Shown here: positions 1 through 5,188 of the stretch, piece by piece
Layout of the letters: every line of letters begins with the position of its first letter
How positions within the stretch are numbered: position 1 is the stretch's first letter
NCBI GenBank assembly: GCA_030615705.1
Contig: JAUWYT010000144.1
Coordinates: 1 to 5,443 of the forward strand
Source: Chloroflexota bacterium
GTDB taxonomy: Bacteria; Chloroflexota; Anaerolineae; VGOG01
Direction of reading: 5' to 3'
DNA length: 5,443 nt
Notes under the pieces: model-generated
Told to the model about the DNA's origin: nothing
Seen by the model: the letters and a program-made list of their open reading frames with translations, nothing else
The model's database searches: none
Program-made: the position numbers and the translations under genes

Positions 1-1099
1 ACCAACGGATACACCAGCCCCCACAGCCACGCCAACACCTCGCGCCCCCAAACCCCTGAGCATGGAGTCGCCGGAATACGGCATGCAGGCCTTCCTCTGG
101 TGGCGTCCGGAGACGGCCGATCGTGACCTTACGTTGATCAAGGAAGCTGGCTTCGGTTGGGTTAAGCAGGGCTTCGGCTGGAGGGACATCGAAGGAGCGT
201 GTAAAGGCTGCTTCGACTGGAGCATTACCGACCGCATCGTCACCCAGGTGGAGGGGCATGGACTCGACTTGGTGGTGCGCCTGGATCACCAGCCCTATTG
301 GGCCGGGGAGTACAGGAATGGCCCTCCCGCCAACTATGGGGATTTCGGCGACTTCGTTTATGCTCTGGCCAGCCGCTACGTAGGCCGCATCCGCGCTTAC
401 GAGATATGGAACGAACCCAACCTGTCCCGGGAATGGGGGGAGAAGCCGCCTAACCCGGCAGAGTACGTCGCCCTGCTGAAAATCGGCTATCGGCGTATCA
501 AGGAGGCCGATCCCAACGCGATGGTCATCTCAGCGGGGCTGACCCCGACCAGCCGGTGGGATGACGTGGCCGTACCCGACGTTGAATTCCTCAAGGGGAT
601 GTACGCCGCCGGAGCCAAGCCCTACTTCGATGTCCTGGGAGCTCACGGTGCAGGCTTCAAGGCGCCCCCAGAGATAGATCCAAGGGTGGTGGCTGAGCAT
701 CCGGTCTGGGGCAATCCCGGCGATCCCAGCCCTTTGGAGCGGAAGCGCGTCTATTGCTTCCGCCGTGTAGAGGATCTACGCCAGGTGATGGTAGACAATG
801 GAGACGCCGACAAGCAGATAGCCATCCTGGAATTCGGCTGGACTAGCGACCCTCGGCCCGATTCCCCCTACCACTGGCATTCCGTGTCCGATGAGGAGAA
901 GGCCGATTATCTGGTGCGAGCCTATCAGTACGCCAAAGAGCACTGGTCTCCATGGATCGGGCTGATGAGCTTAATCTACGTCGCCGACCCCGATTGGACA
1001 GAGGAGGACGAACAATACTGGTGGTCTGTTACCTATCCCGACTATCCCGAAACCAGGGTACACCTGGTATATGAGATGTTGAAGGCGATGCCCAAGTAA
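1..1099 (+). CDS. Secreted clan GH-A glycoside hydrolase (cellulase/GH39-like), 5'-truncated by the window edge
   Basis: This is the C-terminal catalytic part of a (beta/alpha)8 glycoside hydrolase of clan GH-A, which cleaves glycosidic bonds with retention of configuration; substrate and family cannot be fixed. Counting from the ATG at 62, the expected acid/base is E118 in EIWNEPN (114-120), and the expected nucleophile is E257 in AILEFGW at a strand end. Aromatic residues likely to line sugar subsites are plentiful (WW 13-14, W80, HWH 271-273, YWW 319-321). The ATG at 62 is probably not the true start: the frame stays open to base 2 and encodes a Pro/Thr-rich stretch (PTDTPAPTATPTPRAP), the usual linker between a signal or anchor region and a secreted domain, and no Shine-Dalgarno precedes the ATG. 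The protein is therefore probably exported or surface-tethered. The stop is TAA at 1097-1099. The catalytic fold is confident; GH39, GH5 or an unnumbered relative are all possible. Confidence 0.82.
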   Translation, partial: PTDTPAPTATPTPRAPKPLSMESPEYGMQAFLWWRPETADRDLTLIKEAGFGWVKQGFGWRDIEGACKGCFDWSITDRIVTQVEGHGLDLVVRLDHQPYWAGEYRNGPPANYGDFGDFVYALASRYVGRIRAYEIWNEPNLSREWGEKPPNPAEYVALLKIGYRRIKEADPNAMVISAGLTPTSRWDDVAVPDVEFLKGMYAAGAKPYFDVLGAHGAGFKAPPEIDPRVVAEHPVWGNPGDPSPLERKRVYCFRRVEDLRQVMVDNGDADKQIAILEFGWTSDPRPDSPYHWHSVSDEEKADYLVRAYQYAKEHWSPWIGLMSLIYVADPDWTEEDEQYWWSVTYPDYPETRVHLVYEMLKAMPK

Positions 1100-1103
1100 C
1101 TGG

Positions 1104-1309
1104 ACTTTGGACAAACCCAGGAAGGCGACCAGAAACCAGGCTTCGTCCTGAGGCCTGTCCTGAGCGAAGTCGAAGGGCTCAGCCCGAAGGGTTTTTGAAC
1201 CCTTGTATCCAAAGCGCGCGCATTTGCGGGTACTCTCGAGGCCCTGAGAAGCACTATGGATATGGAGCGGAAAGACCTGGTTTCTATGGCTTGCCCAAAC
1301 TCCAAAAGT
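1104..1309. repeat. Imperfect inverted-repeat unit, possible MITE-like element
   Basis: AGAAACCAGG (1131-1140) recurs as its exact reverse complement CCTGGTTTCT (1276-1285). Further out, ACTTTGGA (1104-1111) faces TCCAAAAGT (1301-1309), a match with one extra base. Between these pairs the arms align only patchily. The unit is about 206 bp and sits between the hydrolase stop codon and the tRNA promoter. It contains no convincing gene, and no clear target-site duplication is seen. It may be a degraded non-autonomous element or simply an inverted repeat. Confidence 0.4.
1141..1196. repeat. Dispersed CTGAGC...GCTCAG palindrome with trailing T-run
   Basis: The core CCTGAGCGAAGTCGAAGGG runs into CTCAG (1159-1182), with CTGAGC (1160-1165) facing GCTCAG (1177-1182). 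Outside it, CTTCG (1141-1145) can pair with CGAAG (1185-1189). GTCGAAGGGCTCAG (1169-1182) matches the arm of the hairpin at 1504-1541 with one change. Such palindromes are common dispersed repeats in Chloroflexota genomes (recalled, not searched). GGGCTCAGCCC (1175-1185), followed by GAAGGG and five Ts (1192-1196), could act as a weak terminator for the hydrolase. Confidence 0.55.
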
Positions 1310-1317
1310 AAGCAGAT

Positions 1318-1346
1318 TTGCGCGTTTCACAATTGGATGGTATAAT
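1318..1346 (+). promoter_or_regulatory. Sigma-70-type promoter of the tRNA-Val gene
   Basis: A perfect TATAAT (1341-1346) is preceded by TGG, giving an extended -10 (TGn). TTGCGC at 1318-1323 is a partial -35 (3 of 6 bases) with a 17-bp spacer. Transcription would start near 1353, only a few bases before the mature tRNA 5' end at 1358. Confidence 0.75.
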
Positions 1347-1357
1347 ACGCATACAAT

Positions 1358-1431
<74 letters not shown>

Positions 1432-1443
1432 CTCTTGCTAGCT

Positions 1444-1500
1444 AGCCGCGGCTACACCGAGGGTGTCCCCATCGTTGAAGCGTTCTCCGCGGCTTTTCTT
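1444..1500 (+). terminator. Probable terminator of the tRNA-Val transcript
   Basis: AGCCGCGG (1444-1451) pairs perfectly with CCGCGGCT (1487-1494), followed at once by TTTCTT. The 35-nt loop contains its own hairpin, ACACC-GAG-GGTGT (1454-1466). The long loop makes it less than canonical, but the 8-bp GC-rich stem, U-rich tail and place 13 nt after the tRNA fit termination. Confidence 0.45.
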
Positions 1501-1503
1501 GTA

Positions 1504-1541
1504 CTGAGCCCTTCGACCCCGAGCAGGGTCGAGGGGCTCAG
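1504..1541. repeat. 16-bp-stem hairpin of the CTGAGCCCTTCGAC repeat family
   Basis: CTGAGCCCTTCGACCC (1504-1519) faces GGGTCGAGGGGCTCAG (1526-1541) across a 6-nt loop (CGAGCA). Only one position is not Watson-Crick, and it is a T-G wobble. The arm matches the palindrome at 1159-1182, so the two are members of one dispersed family flanking the tRNA gene. No T-run follows directly, so a role as a simple terminator is not supported. Confidence 0.75.
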
Positions 1542-1563
1542 GGTCGAAGTATCTATTGACCAG

Positions 1564-1708
1564 TCAATGTCGTTAAGTTGAGGTGCGACGCACTTCGGCT
1601 GACACTCAAAAGCTGTGATTTCAAGTAGTTTGATACTGGTTTCCTGCCTTGTCCGAGCAAAAAGTGCGTCGCACCTGACCTGCTTGACGCTTAGCTTAAT
1701 GACATTGA
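1564..1708. mobile_element. 145-bp MITE-like element with two-part terminal inverted repeats
   Basis: The inner arms AGGTGCGACGCACTT (1581-1595) and AAGTGCGTCGCACCT (1662-1676) are exact reverse complements of 15 bp. The outer arms (1564-1579, TCAATGTCGTTAAGTT, and 1693-1708, AGCTTAATGACATTGA) match at 14 of 16 positions, and both differences are G-U wobbles in RNA. On the right, 16 extra bases separate outer and inner arms; on the left, one base does. The 66-bp interior codes for nothing recognisable. ACCAG occurs just outside both ends (1559-1563 and 1712-1716), but with a 3-bp offset on the right, so it is weak as a target-site duplication. The element ends 27 bp before the next gene start. 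Confidence 0.6.
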
Positions 1709-1735
1709 TTTACCAGCAAGTAAGGCCCTGGTCCC

Positions 1736-2554
1736 ATGGATCTGCTGCAATCGCTGCTCAACTTGATAGACTACAAAGTGGAATTGGCTTTGTGGATAGG
1801 CTTCTCCATGGGCCTCTATGCTCTGGGAGCTGATATCGCCTGGCACTATCGCCGGCCGAGGCCCGGCCGTCTCGGCCGCTGGGCTGCGGCTGTCAAGGCA
1901 TGGCCCTACCGCTACTGGCTCCTGGAAGCTATCAGACTTCTCTACCACATCGGCGTCCCTTACGCCGCTTTGCTACGCGGAGTCGCCCTGCCTCGGCTCA
2001 TGGGCTTGACAGACCTCGATTGGGTCAAGGGGATTGGCCTTGGAACGGCGCTGGGCGGGGGTACCTTCTTGCTTTTAGCCTTGATATGGTGGTGGTACGC
2101 CCGCGCTATCGCCGCCTTGCCCCTTCCGGCAAGAGAGCAACGGGAGACAAGTTTGGGGGTTGATGGCTCTATCAATTGGTGGATCCTCCTGCGGGAGGCC
2201 ATCTACCTGGAAACTCATTGGGCCTTCTACCGCAGTGCCACCATCCTCCTCCTCGATGATTACTACGTAGGCACTTTCCTTGGCTTCTTGCTCGTCACCC
2301 TGGAGTGGTCAATTAACCCGACTTGGCGTGTAGATTTGAGTTTGCCGTGGCGGTCGGTGAACATCCTCATGAGATGGAGCATGGCCTTCACCATGGCCAT
2401 CATCTTCCTCTTCATCCGCAACCTCTGGTTGCTTGTGCCCATCCACTGGGGCATCGAAATAGCTTGCCACCGCTTGCTGGCCACCTTTTCCCAACGGTTA
2501 GGGATGAGTCCACAAGAGCAATGTATTCCCGGCCGAACCATTGGCAAGCTGTGA
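1736..2554 (+). CDS. Multi-pass membrane protein of unknown function, distantly CPBP-like
   Basis: I do not recognise a characterised family. The 272-aa protein has about five hydrophobic segments: 15-36, 60-80, 101-121, 166-190 and 212-236. A short basic loop follows the first (HYRRPRPGRLGRW, 37-49). Segment four is preceded by LREAIYLETHWAFYR (152-166), and segment five ends in RNLWLLVPIHWGIE (228-241). This spacing of Glu...Arg and a later HWxxE in membrane helices faintly recalls CPBP (CAAX protease/bacteriocin-processing) proteins, but the hallmark EExxxR is absent, so protease activity is not claimed. An in-frame TAA at 1721-1723 makes the ATG at 1736 the first possible start; AAGG (1722-1725) is a weak Shine-Dalgarno 10 nt upstream. 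The upstream region is the right arm of a MITE-like element, which holds TTGACG (1684-1689) but no good -10. The gene is monocistronic and convergent with its neighbour. Confidence 0.75.
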   Translation: MDLLQSLLNLIDYKVELALWIGFSMGLYALGADIAWHYRRPRPGRLGRWAAAVKAWPYRYWLLEAIRLLYHIGVPYAALLRGVALPRLMGLTDLDWVKGIGLGTALGGGTFLLLALIWWWYARAIAALPLPAREQRETSLGVDGSINWWILLREAIYLETHWAFYRSATILLLDDYYVGTFLGFLLVTLEWSINPTWRVDLSLPWRSVNILMRWSMAFTMAIIFLFIRNLWLLVPIHWGIEIACHRLLATFSQRLGMSPQEQCIPGRTIGKL

Positions 2555-2567
2555 GATGATCTGACGG

Positions 2568-2751
2568 GGGTTTTGCCCCAGTACCGTTCAGTTAAGAGAG
2601 CGAGCGCTGGTCGAGTAGGCCCAAAGGGCCGTATCGAGGCCAAGCGAACGGCTTTCCAAAGGCTTTGATCGCGTTCGAGCCAGCGCCTTGGTCTCAATAC
2701 GCTGTGCTACTCGACCGGCGGCGCTCAACTGAACAGCGTTGGGTTTTGCCC
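2568..2751. repeat. Composite REP-like inverted repeat framed by 11-bp direct repeats
   Basis: Three nested arm pairs are exact reverse complements in order: GTTCAGTT (2586-2593) with AACTGAAC (2727-2734), GAGCGC (2602-2607) with GCGCTC (2721-2726), and GGTCGAGTAG (2609-2618) with CTACTCGACC (2707-2716). Inside are a hairpin GGCCC-AAA-GGGCC (2618-2630) and CGAACG/CGTTCG (2645-2650/2672-2677). GGGTTTTGCCC occurs directly repeated just outside, at 2568-2578 and 2741-2751, 7 and 6 nt from the outer arms. The GGTCGAGTAG...GTATCGAGGCC and GGTCTCAATACG...CTACTCGACC motifs resemble abundant palindromic repeats of high-GC genomes (recalled). It fills most of the gap downstream of the membrane-protein gene. 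Confidence 0.7.
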
Positions 2752-2774
2752 GTTGCGCAAGGCGCATTTTGGGA

Positions 2775-2821
2775 ACGACTAGGGGCAAGCAGCTTTGTAT
2801 ATCGTGCTTGCCCCTAGTCGT
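2775..2821. repeat. Perfect 17-bp-stem hairpin between convergent genes
   Basis: ACGACTAGGGGCAAGCA (2775-2791) and TGCTTGCCCCTAGTCGT (2805-2821) are exact reverse complements across a 13-nt AT-richer loop. It lies between the + gene ending at 2554 and the - gene ending at 2868, where a bidirectional transcription block would be useful. Neither flank carries a T-run, so it may equally be a small palindromic repeat or a minimal non-autonomous element. Confidence 0.8.
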
Positions 2822-2867
2822 GTCTTGTCAGAACCTACGCTGAAGCTTCTACCCAATTCGAGCACCT

Positions 2868-3116
2868 TTACCTGATCACAAAGGACAGAATGATCAGCGC
2901 AGCGAACATTGCCCCGGCCAAGACAGCGATCCGTTTCAGGTCAGAGAACACGTAGCGATATTCTTCAGCGAGCTCTGCCGCCTTCTCTTCCGTCAGTGCT
3001 CTCGTTTCCTTCGCGACAGTTGGGCTTGGCGCCGATGCTGGCCGCTTCGGTCTGACTGCAGGTTTGCTTCTCGTCTTCTTCGCACGTCTCTTGGCGCGAC
3101 GCGATTTCTTAGCCAT
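2868..3116 (-). CDS. Small basic protein with one C-terminal membrane helix, unknown function
   Basis: The 82-aa product has three parts. The N-terminus (1-28) is very rich in Lys/Arg (KKSRRAKRRAKKTRSK), followed by a Pro/Ser/Ala patch. A charged, probably helical stretch (39-62, ALTEEKAAELAEEYRYVFSDLKRI) comes next. A single hydrophobic helix (63-80) sits two residues from the C-terminus, which fits a tail-anchored protein with its basic arm in the cytoplasm, perhaps touching nucleic acid or anionic lipid. That function is a guess. The start is well supported: GGAGG (+ strand 3124-3128) lies 7 nt before the ATG. The gap to the upstream gene is only 69 bp, with a TTGACA (+ 3184-3189) but no acceptable -10, so co-transcription is likely. 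I recall similar short proteins in Chloroflexota but no named family. Confidence 0.75.
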   Translation of the reverse strand: MAKKSRRAKRRAKKTRSKPAVRPKRPASAPSPTVAKETRALTEEKAAELAEEYRYVFSDLKRIAVLAGAMFAALIILSFVIR

Positions 3117-3185
3117 ATTCTTGCCTCCAATTCATCCTCAACCCAGATCTCTTAGACTGGTAGTCGGTGATGGTGAGTGAGGTTG

Positions 3186-3458
3186 TCAAAGCTCCTCCGA
3201 CACCTGCAAGAGCTTATCCCTCTCGTGTTCGAGGTAGTCGAAATTGAAATAGTCCTCGAAAGCCTCGTCCTCATGAAATTCGCCTTGTCTTATCATCTCA
3301 TCGAGTTCTGTTACGTCTCTGACCCCGTATCTATGAGCTAACAGGAACAATTCCGATTCAACAACTCGCAGCTTCTCTTCGAGGTATAGTTTGAGGCTTT
3401 CCCTTTCGAGAACCTCAGGCTTGGTTTGCAATCTCTGCGCCACTTGTTCGATGAGCAT
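3186..3458 (-). CDS. Small acidic soluble protein, unknown function; start moved to an internal ATG
   Basis: I choose a 90-aa product starting at the ATG at 3458. It is preceded at 6 nt by the strong Shine-Dalgarno GGGGAGGAG (+ strand 3465-3473). The longer reading from a GTG at 3488 adds ten residues and has no ribosome site. The protein is predicted soluble and mostly helical. It has an amphipathic region (14-46, EVLERESLKLYLEEKLRVVE) and then an acidic segment, RYGVRDVTELDEMIRQGEFHEDEAFEDYFNFDYLE (43-77). Short proteins with this RYGV...ELDEMI...HEDEAFEDYF pattern are, as I recall, hypothetical and sometimes encoded beside toxin-like genes, suggesting an antitoxin-like or adaptor role. No toxin partner is visible here: the downstream gene encodes a membrane-anchored basic protein, whose charge is opposite. 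Function is unassigned. Confidence 0.78.
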   Translation of the reverse strand: MLIEQVAQRLQTKPEVLERESLKLYLEEKLRVVESELFLLAHRYGVRDVTELDEMIRQGEFHEDEAFEDYFNFDYLEHERDKLLQVSEEL

Positions 3459-3532
3459 CTGTTTCTCCTCCCCAGACCTCTTACCCACTCAAGCCAGACT
3501 TTGCTACCTTAATCAGCCTAGTTGCCAATCTT

Positions 3533-3561
3533 ATTATACCACACCTTGACCACAACTTCAA
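3533..3561 (-). promoter_or_regulatory. Strong sigma-70-type promoter for the two small minus-strand genes
   Basis: On the minus strand, TTGAAG (+ 3556-3561, 4 of 6 bases) is followed after 17 bp by a perfect TATAAT (+ 3533-3538), preceded by TGG as an extended -10. Transcription would start near 3526, giving a leader of about 68 nt to the ATG at 3458. It lies immediately after murJ, so the small genes can be transcribed independently of it. Confidence 0.72.
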
Positions 3562-3572
3562 AGTGCGAATAA

Positions 3573-4199
3573 TCAGCCAGAGGGGCGCACCTTTCGCCAG
3601 ATCATCTCCCGAACCAACCTCGCCTCTTCCACCCGCAGGAGGACCATCATTCCCAGGTATGTAGCCAAGCCTAGACCGCCTGCCCCGCTGACGATGATGA
3701 ATTTGCCCACAAGGGTCCTGACATCGAGCACTCTTTGCAGTCCGCTGAGAGCCAGGTAGGTTATCCCTCCCATCACCAGCGAAGCGAAGAGGGTTTTGAG
3801 AGCGAGAGCCGTTATCCCATGTCCACCTAAGCCCCCCATGCGTCGCTGGAGAAGGGCAAGCATGGTTAAGGCGTGGATGGTGAGCTGAGCGGAGTTAGCC
3901 AGGATCAGCCCGATCATACCCAGGGGGCGGATCAGAGACAGGGCTAGTATTAAGTAGACGACAACCCCCAGCACTCCCACCAGGGCCGGAGTTAAGGTGT
4001 CCTTTCGGGCATAGAAGGCAAAAACCAGAGGCAGATCAATGGCGGCGAAGGTCAAGCCCAGCAGGTAGTAGCGGAGGGCCAGGGTCGTTTGAACGGTGTC
4101 ATAGGTGTCGAAGTTGCCGTGCTGATAGACGAGGGCCACGATGGGTGCGGCCAGGACGAAAAGGCCGATAGCGGCTGGGATGATGGCCACCAGCACCAT
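3573..4199 (-). CDS. murJ: MurJ lipid II flippase, C-terminal half, out of frame with the N-terminal half
   Basis: These 208 aa form the C-terminal membrane half of MurJ. Family landmarks are IIPAAIGLFVLAAPIVALVYQHGNFD (6-31) and AFYARKDTLTP (61-71), the conserved FYxRxDxxTP. Hydrophobic helices lie near 6-25, 41-63, 74-92, 96-117, 134-152 and 166-188. The ATG at 4199 is almost certainly not a start: it is the Met inside the conserved helix FQHTLALGLKMVLVAI, has no Shine-Dalgarno, and the frame stays open upstream to 4265, just short of an in-frame TAG (+ 4266-4268). Homology resumes at about 4229, inside the heptamer array, so it continues the upstream murJ reading after a shift of one base. 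If the frames were joined, MurJ would be about 540 aa, close to the usual size. As it stands it is unlikely to be translated alone. Confidence 0.85.
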   Translation of the reverse strand: MVLVAIIPAAIGLFVLAAPIVALVYQHGNFDTYDTVQTTLALRYYLLGLTFAAIDLPLVFAFYARKDTLTPALVGVLGVVVYLILALSLIRPLGMIGLILANSAQLTIHALTMLALLQRRMGGLGGHGITALALKTLFASLVMGGITYLALSGLQRVLDVRTLVGKFIIVSGAGGLGLATYLGMMVLLRVEEARLVREMIWRKVRPSG

Positions 4200-5188
4200 C
4201 TTGAGGCCCAGGGCAAGAGTGTGTTGGAAATTGGAGATTGGAGATTGGAAACTGGGTCTTGCTCGCTAGGCTCTGTTGAGCCATATTGCGACAGAGTCGG
4301 CAGGATGGCTAGAGAGATGGCCGCTGACACCAAGCCTATGGGAAGCTGGATTAGCCGGGTGGCATATTGCATCCAGGCGATGCTCTCCCCGCCGGTGCGC
4401 GAAGCCAGGTTGCGGTCAATCGCGATGCCTATCTGGCTGATAACCAGGCCCAGTACCACCGGCAGATAGAGGCCAACGATGCGGCGCAAAGCCGGGTGGG
4501 AGAGGTCAAGAGAGAAGGCAAACCTGACGTCGCGCAAATCCGGCAATTGGATGGCTAGTTGGAGCATCGCTCCCAGCAGGATACCCAGCGCCAGGCTGTA
4601 GATACTGACCTTATCGGCTAACAGCAAGGCACAGGTGATGATCCCGGCATTATAGATGGCGGCACCGAAAGCTGGGTAAGTGAAGCGCTTCAAGGTGTAG
4701 AGCAAGCCGGTGACCATGCCAGAGAGGCCGAAGAAGAGCACTGCCGGCAGGATGATGCGGATCATCTTGGTGGTCACCGCTTGCAACTGGGCGTCGAAGC
4801 CACCACCCAAGACCCAGGCCACCTGGGGAGCGAAAAGCTCCAGGAGGACAACGACAAGGCTCAGGATAACAACAGCTAAGCTGACGACTATACTGAAGAT
4901 GTGCCAGAGTTCCCGGCGTTTCTCTGGCGAGGCGTAGTCACTGAAGACGGGCACCAGGGCCGCGCTGAGCAGGCCCCCGATGAGGAGGTCGTAGATGATG
5001 GTGGGCACTTGGGCAGCCACCACGAAAGCGCTGACCTCAGGGCTGGCCCCGAAGAGGTCGGCCTTGACGGTCTCCCGCACCAGTCCCAATACTCGGCTGG
5101 CTACGTTGCCTAAAGAAAGGATGCCGGCCGCCTTGGCGATGCCCTCGGTGGATGGGGGAGCCTCTGCTAACTGGCTCTCTCTCGTCAT
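4052..5188 (-). CDS. murJ: MurJ (MviN) lipid II flippase, N-terminal part, frameshifted after residue ~322
   Basis: MurJ is an inner-membrane MOP-superfamily flippase that moves lipid II outward for peptidoglycan synthesis. The match runs from residue 18 to about 322: SRVLGLVRE (31-39) is the signature, and R32, R38 and R278 (in WMQYATRL) occupy the places of E. coli R18, R24 and R270. The pair matching E. coli R52/R53 is Y66/D67 instead (VPTIIYDLLIGG). QLPIGLVSAAISLAILPTLS (281-300) is followed by a linker about 12 residues longer than in E. coli, encoded partly by a heptamer array. After SN (321-322) the reading turns into a 56-residue Trp/Ser/Pro-rich tail typical of out-of-frame translation; true homology continues in the -1 frame. 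As read, about six C-terminal helices are lost, so the product should be non-functional. The ATG overlaps the upstream stop (ATGA), with GGGGAG 4 nt ahead. Confidence 0.88.
   Translation of the reverse strand: MTRESQLAEAPPSTEGIAKAAGILSLGNVASRVLGLVRETVKADLFGASPEVSAFVVAAQVPTIIYDLLIGGLLSAALVPVFSDYASPEKRRELWHIFSIVVSLAVVILSLVVVLLELFAPQVAWVLGGGFDAQLQAVTTKMIRIILPAVLFFGLSGMVTGLLYTLKRFTYPAFGAAIYNAGIITCALLLADKVSIYSLALGILLGAMLQLAIQLPDLRDVRFAFSLDLSHPALRRIVGLYLPVVLGLVISQIGIAIDRNLASRTGGESIAWMQYATRLIQLPIGLVSAAISLAILPTLSQYGSTEPSEQDPVSNLQSPISNTLLPWASRWCWWPSSQPLSAFSSWPHPSWPSSISTATSTPMTPFKRPWPSATTCWA
4224..4251 (-). repeat. Four-unit TTGGARA heptamer array inside murJ
   Basis: On the + strand the units are TTGGAAA (4224-4230), TTGGAGA (4231-4237), TTGGAGA (4238-4244) and TTGGAAA (4245-4251), followed by a degenerate CTGGGTC. 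In the coding direction three CCAATCT units encode the 7-residue peptide PISNLQS, the same in each frame and without stops. The murJ frame changes at this array. Seven is 1 modulo 3, so each unit gained or lost changes the frame. Heptamer tandem repeats are known as STRR sequences in cyanobacteria and, as I recall, similar arrays occur in Chloroflexota. Confidence 0.93.

Noticed and set aside
1684..1712. Promoter from the right arm of the 1564-1708 element
   Set aside because: TTGACG is a good -35, but the best -10 candidates (TTGATT at 15 bp, GATTTA at 17 bp) match poorly; kept only as a possibility.
2566..2579. GGGG-GTTTTG-CCCC as a terminator of the membrane-protein gene
   Set aside because: The stem is only 4 bp and is followed by AGTACC, not a T-run; it is better read as part of the direct repeat GGGTTTTGCCC.
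3166..3189. Separate promoter for the 82-aa protein (TTGACA at + 3184-3189, minus strand)
   Set aside because: The -35 is perfect, but 16-18 bp downstream there is only CGACTAC-like sequence with no usable -10.
4224..4251. CRISPR array
   Set aside because: The units are 7 bp, contiguous and without spacers, and no cas genes are present.
4200..4268. Programmed -1 ribosomal frameshift joining the two murJ frames
   Set aside because: The direction (-1) would fit, but no X XXY YYZ slippery heptamer in the N-terminal frame is present in the overlap, and MurJ is not known to use recoding. The tandem heptamers explain the shift better.
4089..4469. Plus-strand frames antisense to murJ
   Set aside because: They are shadow frames of a GC-rich membrane-protein gene with no start signals or domain content.
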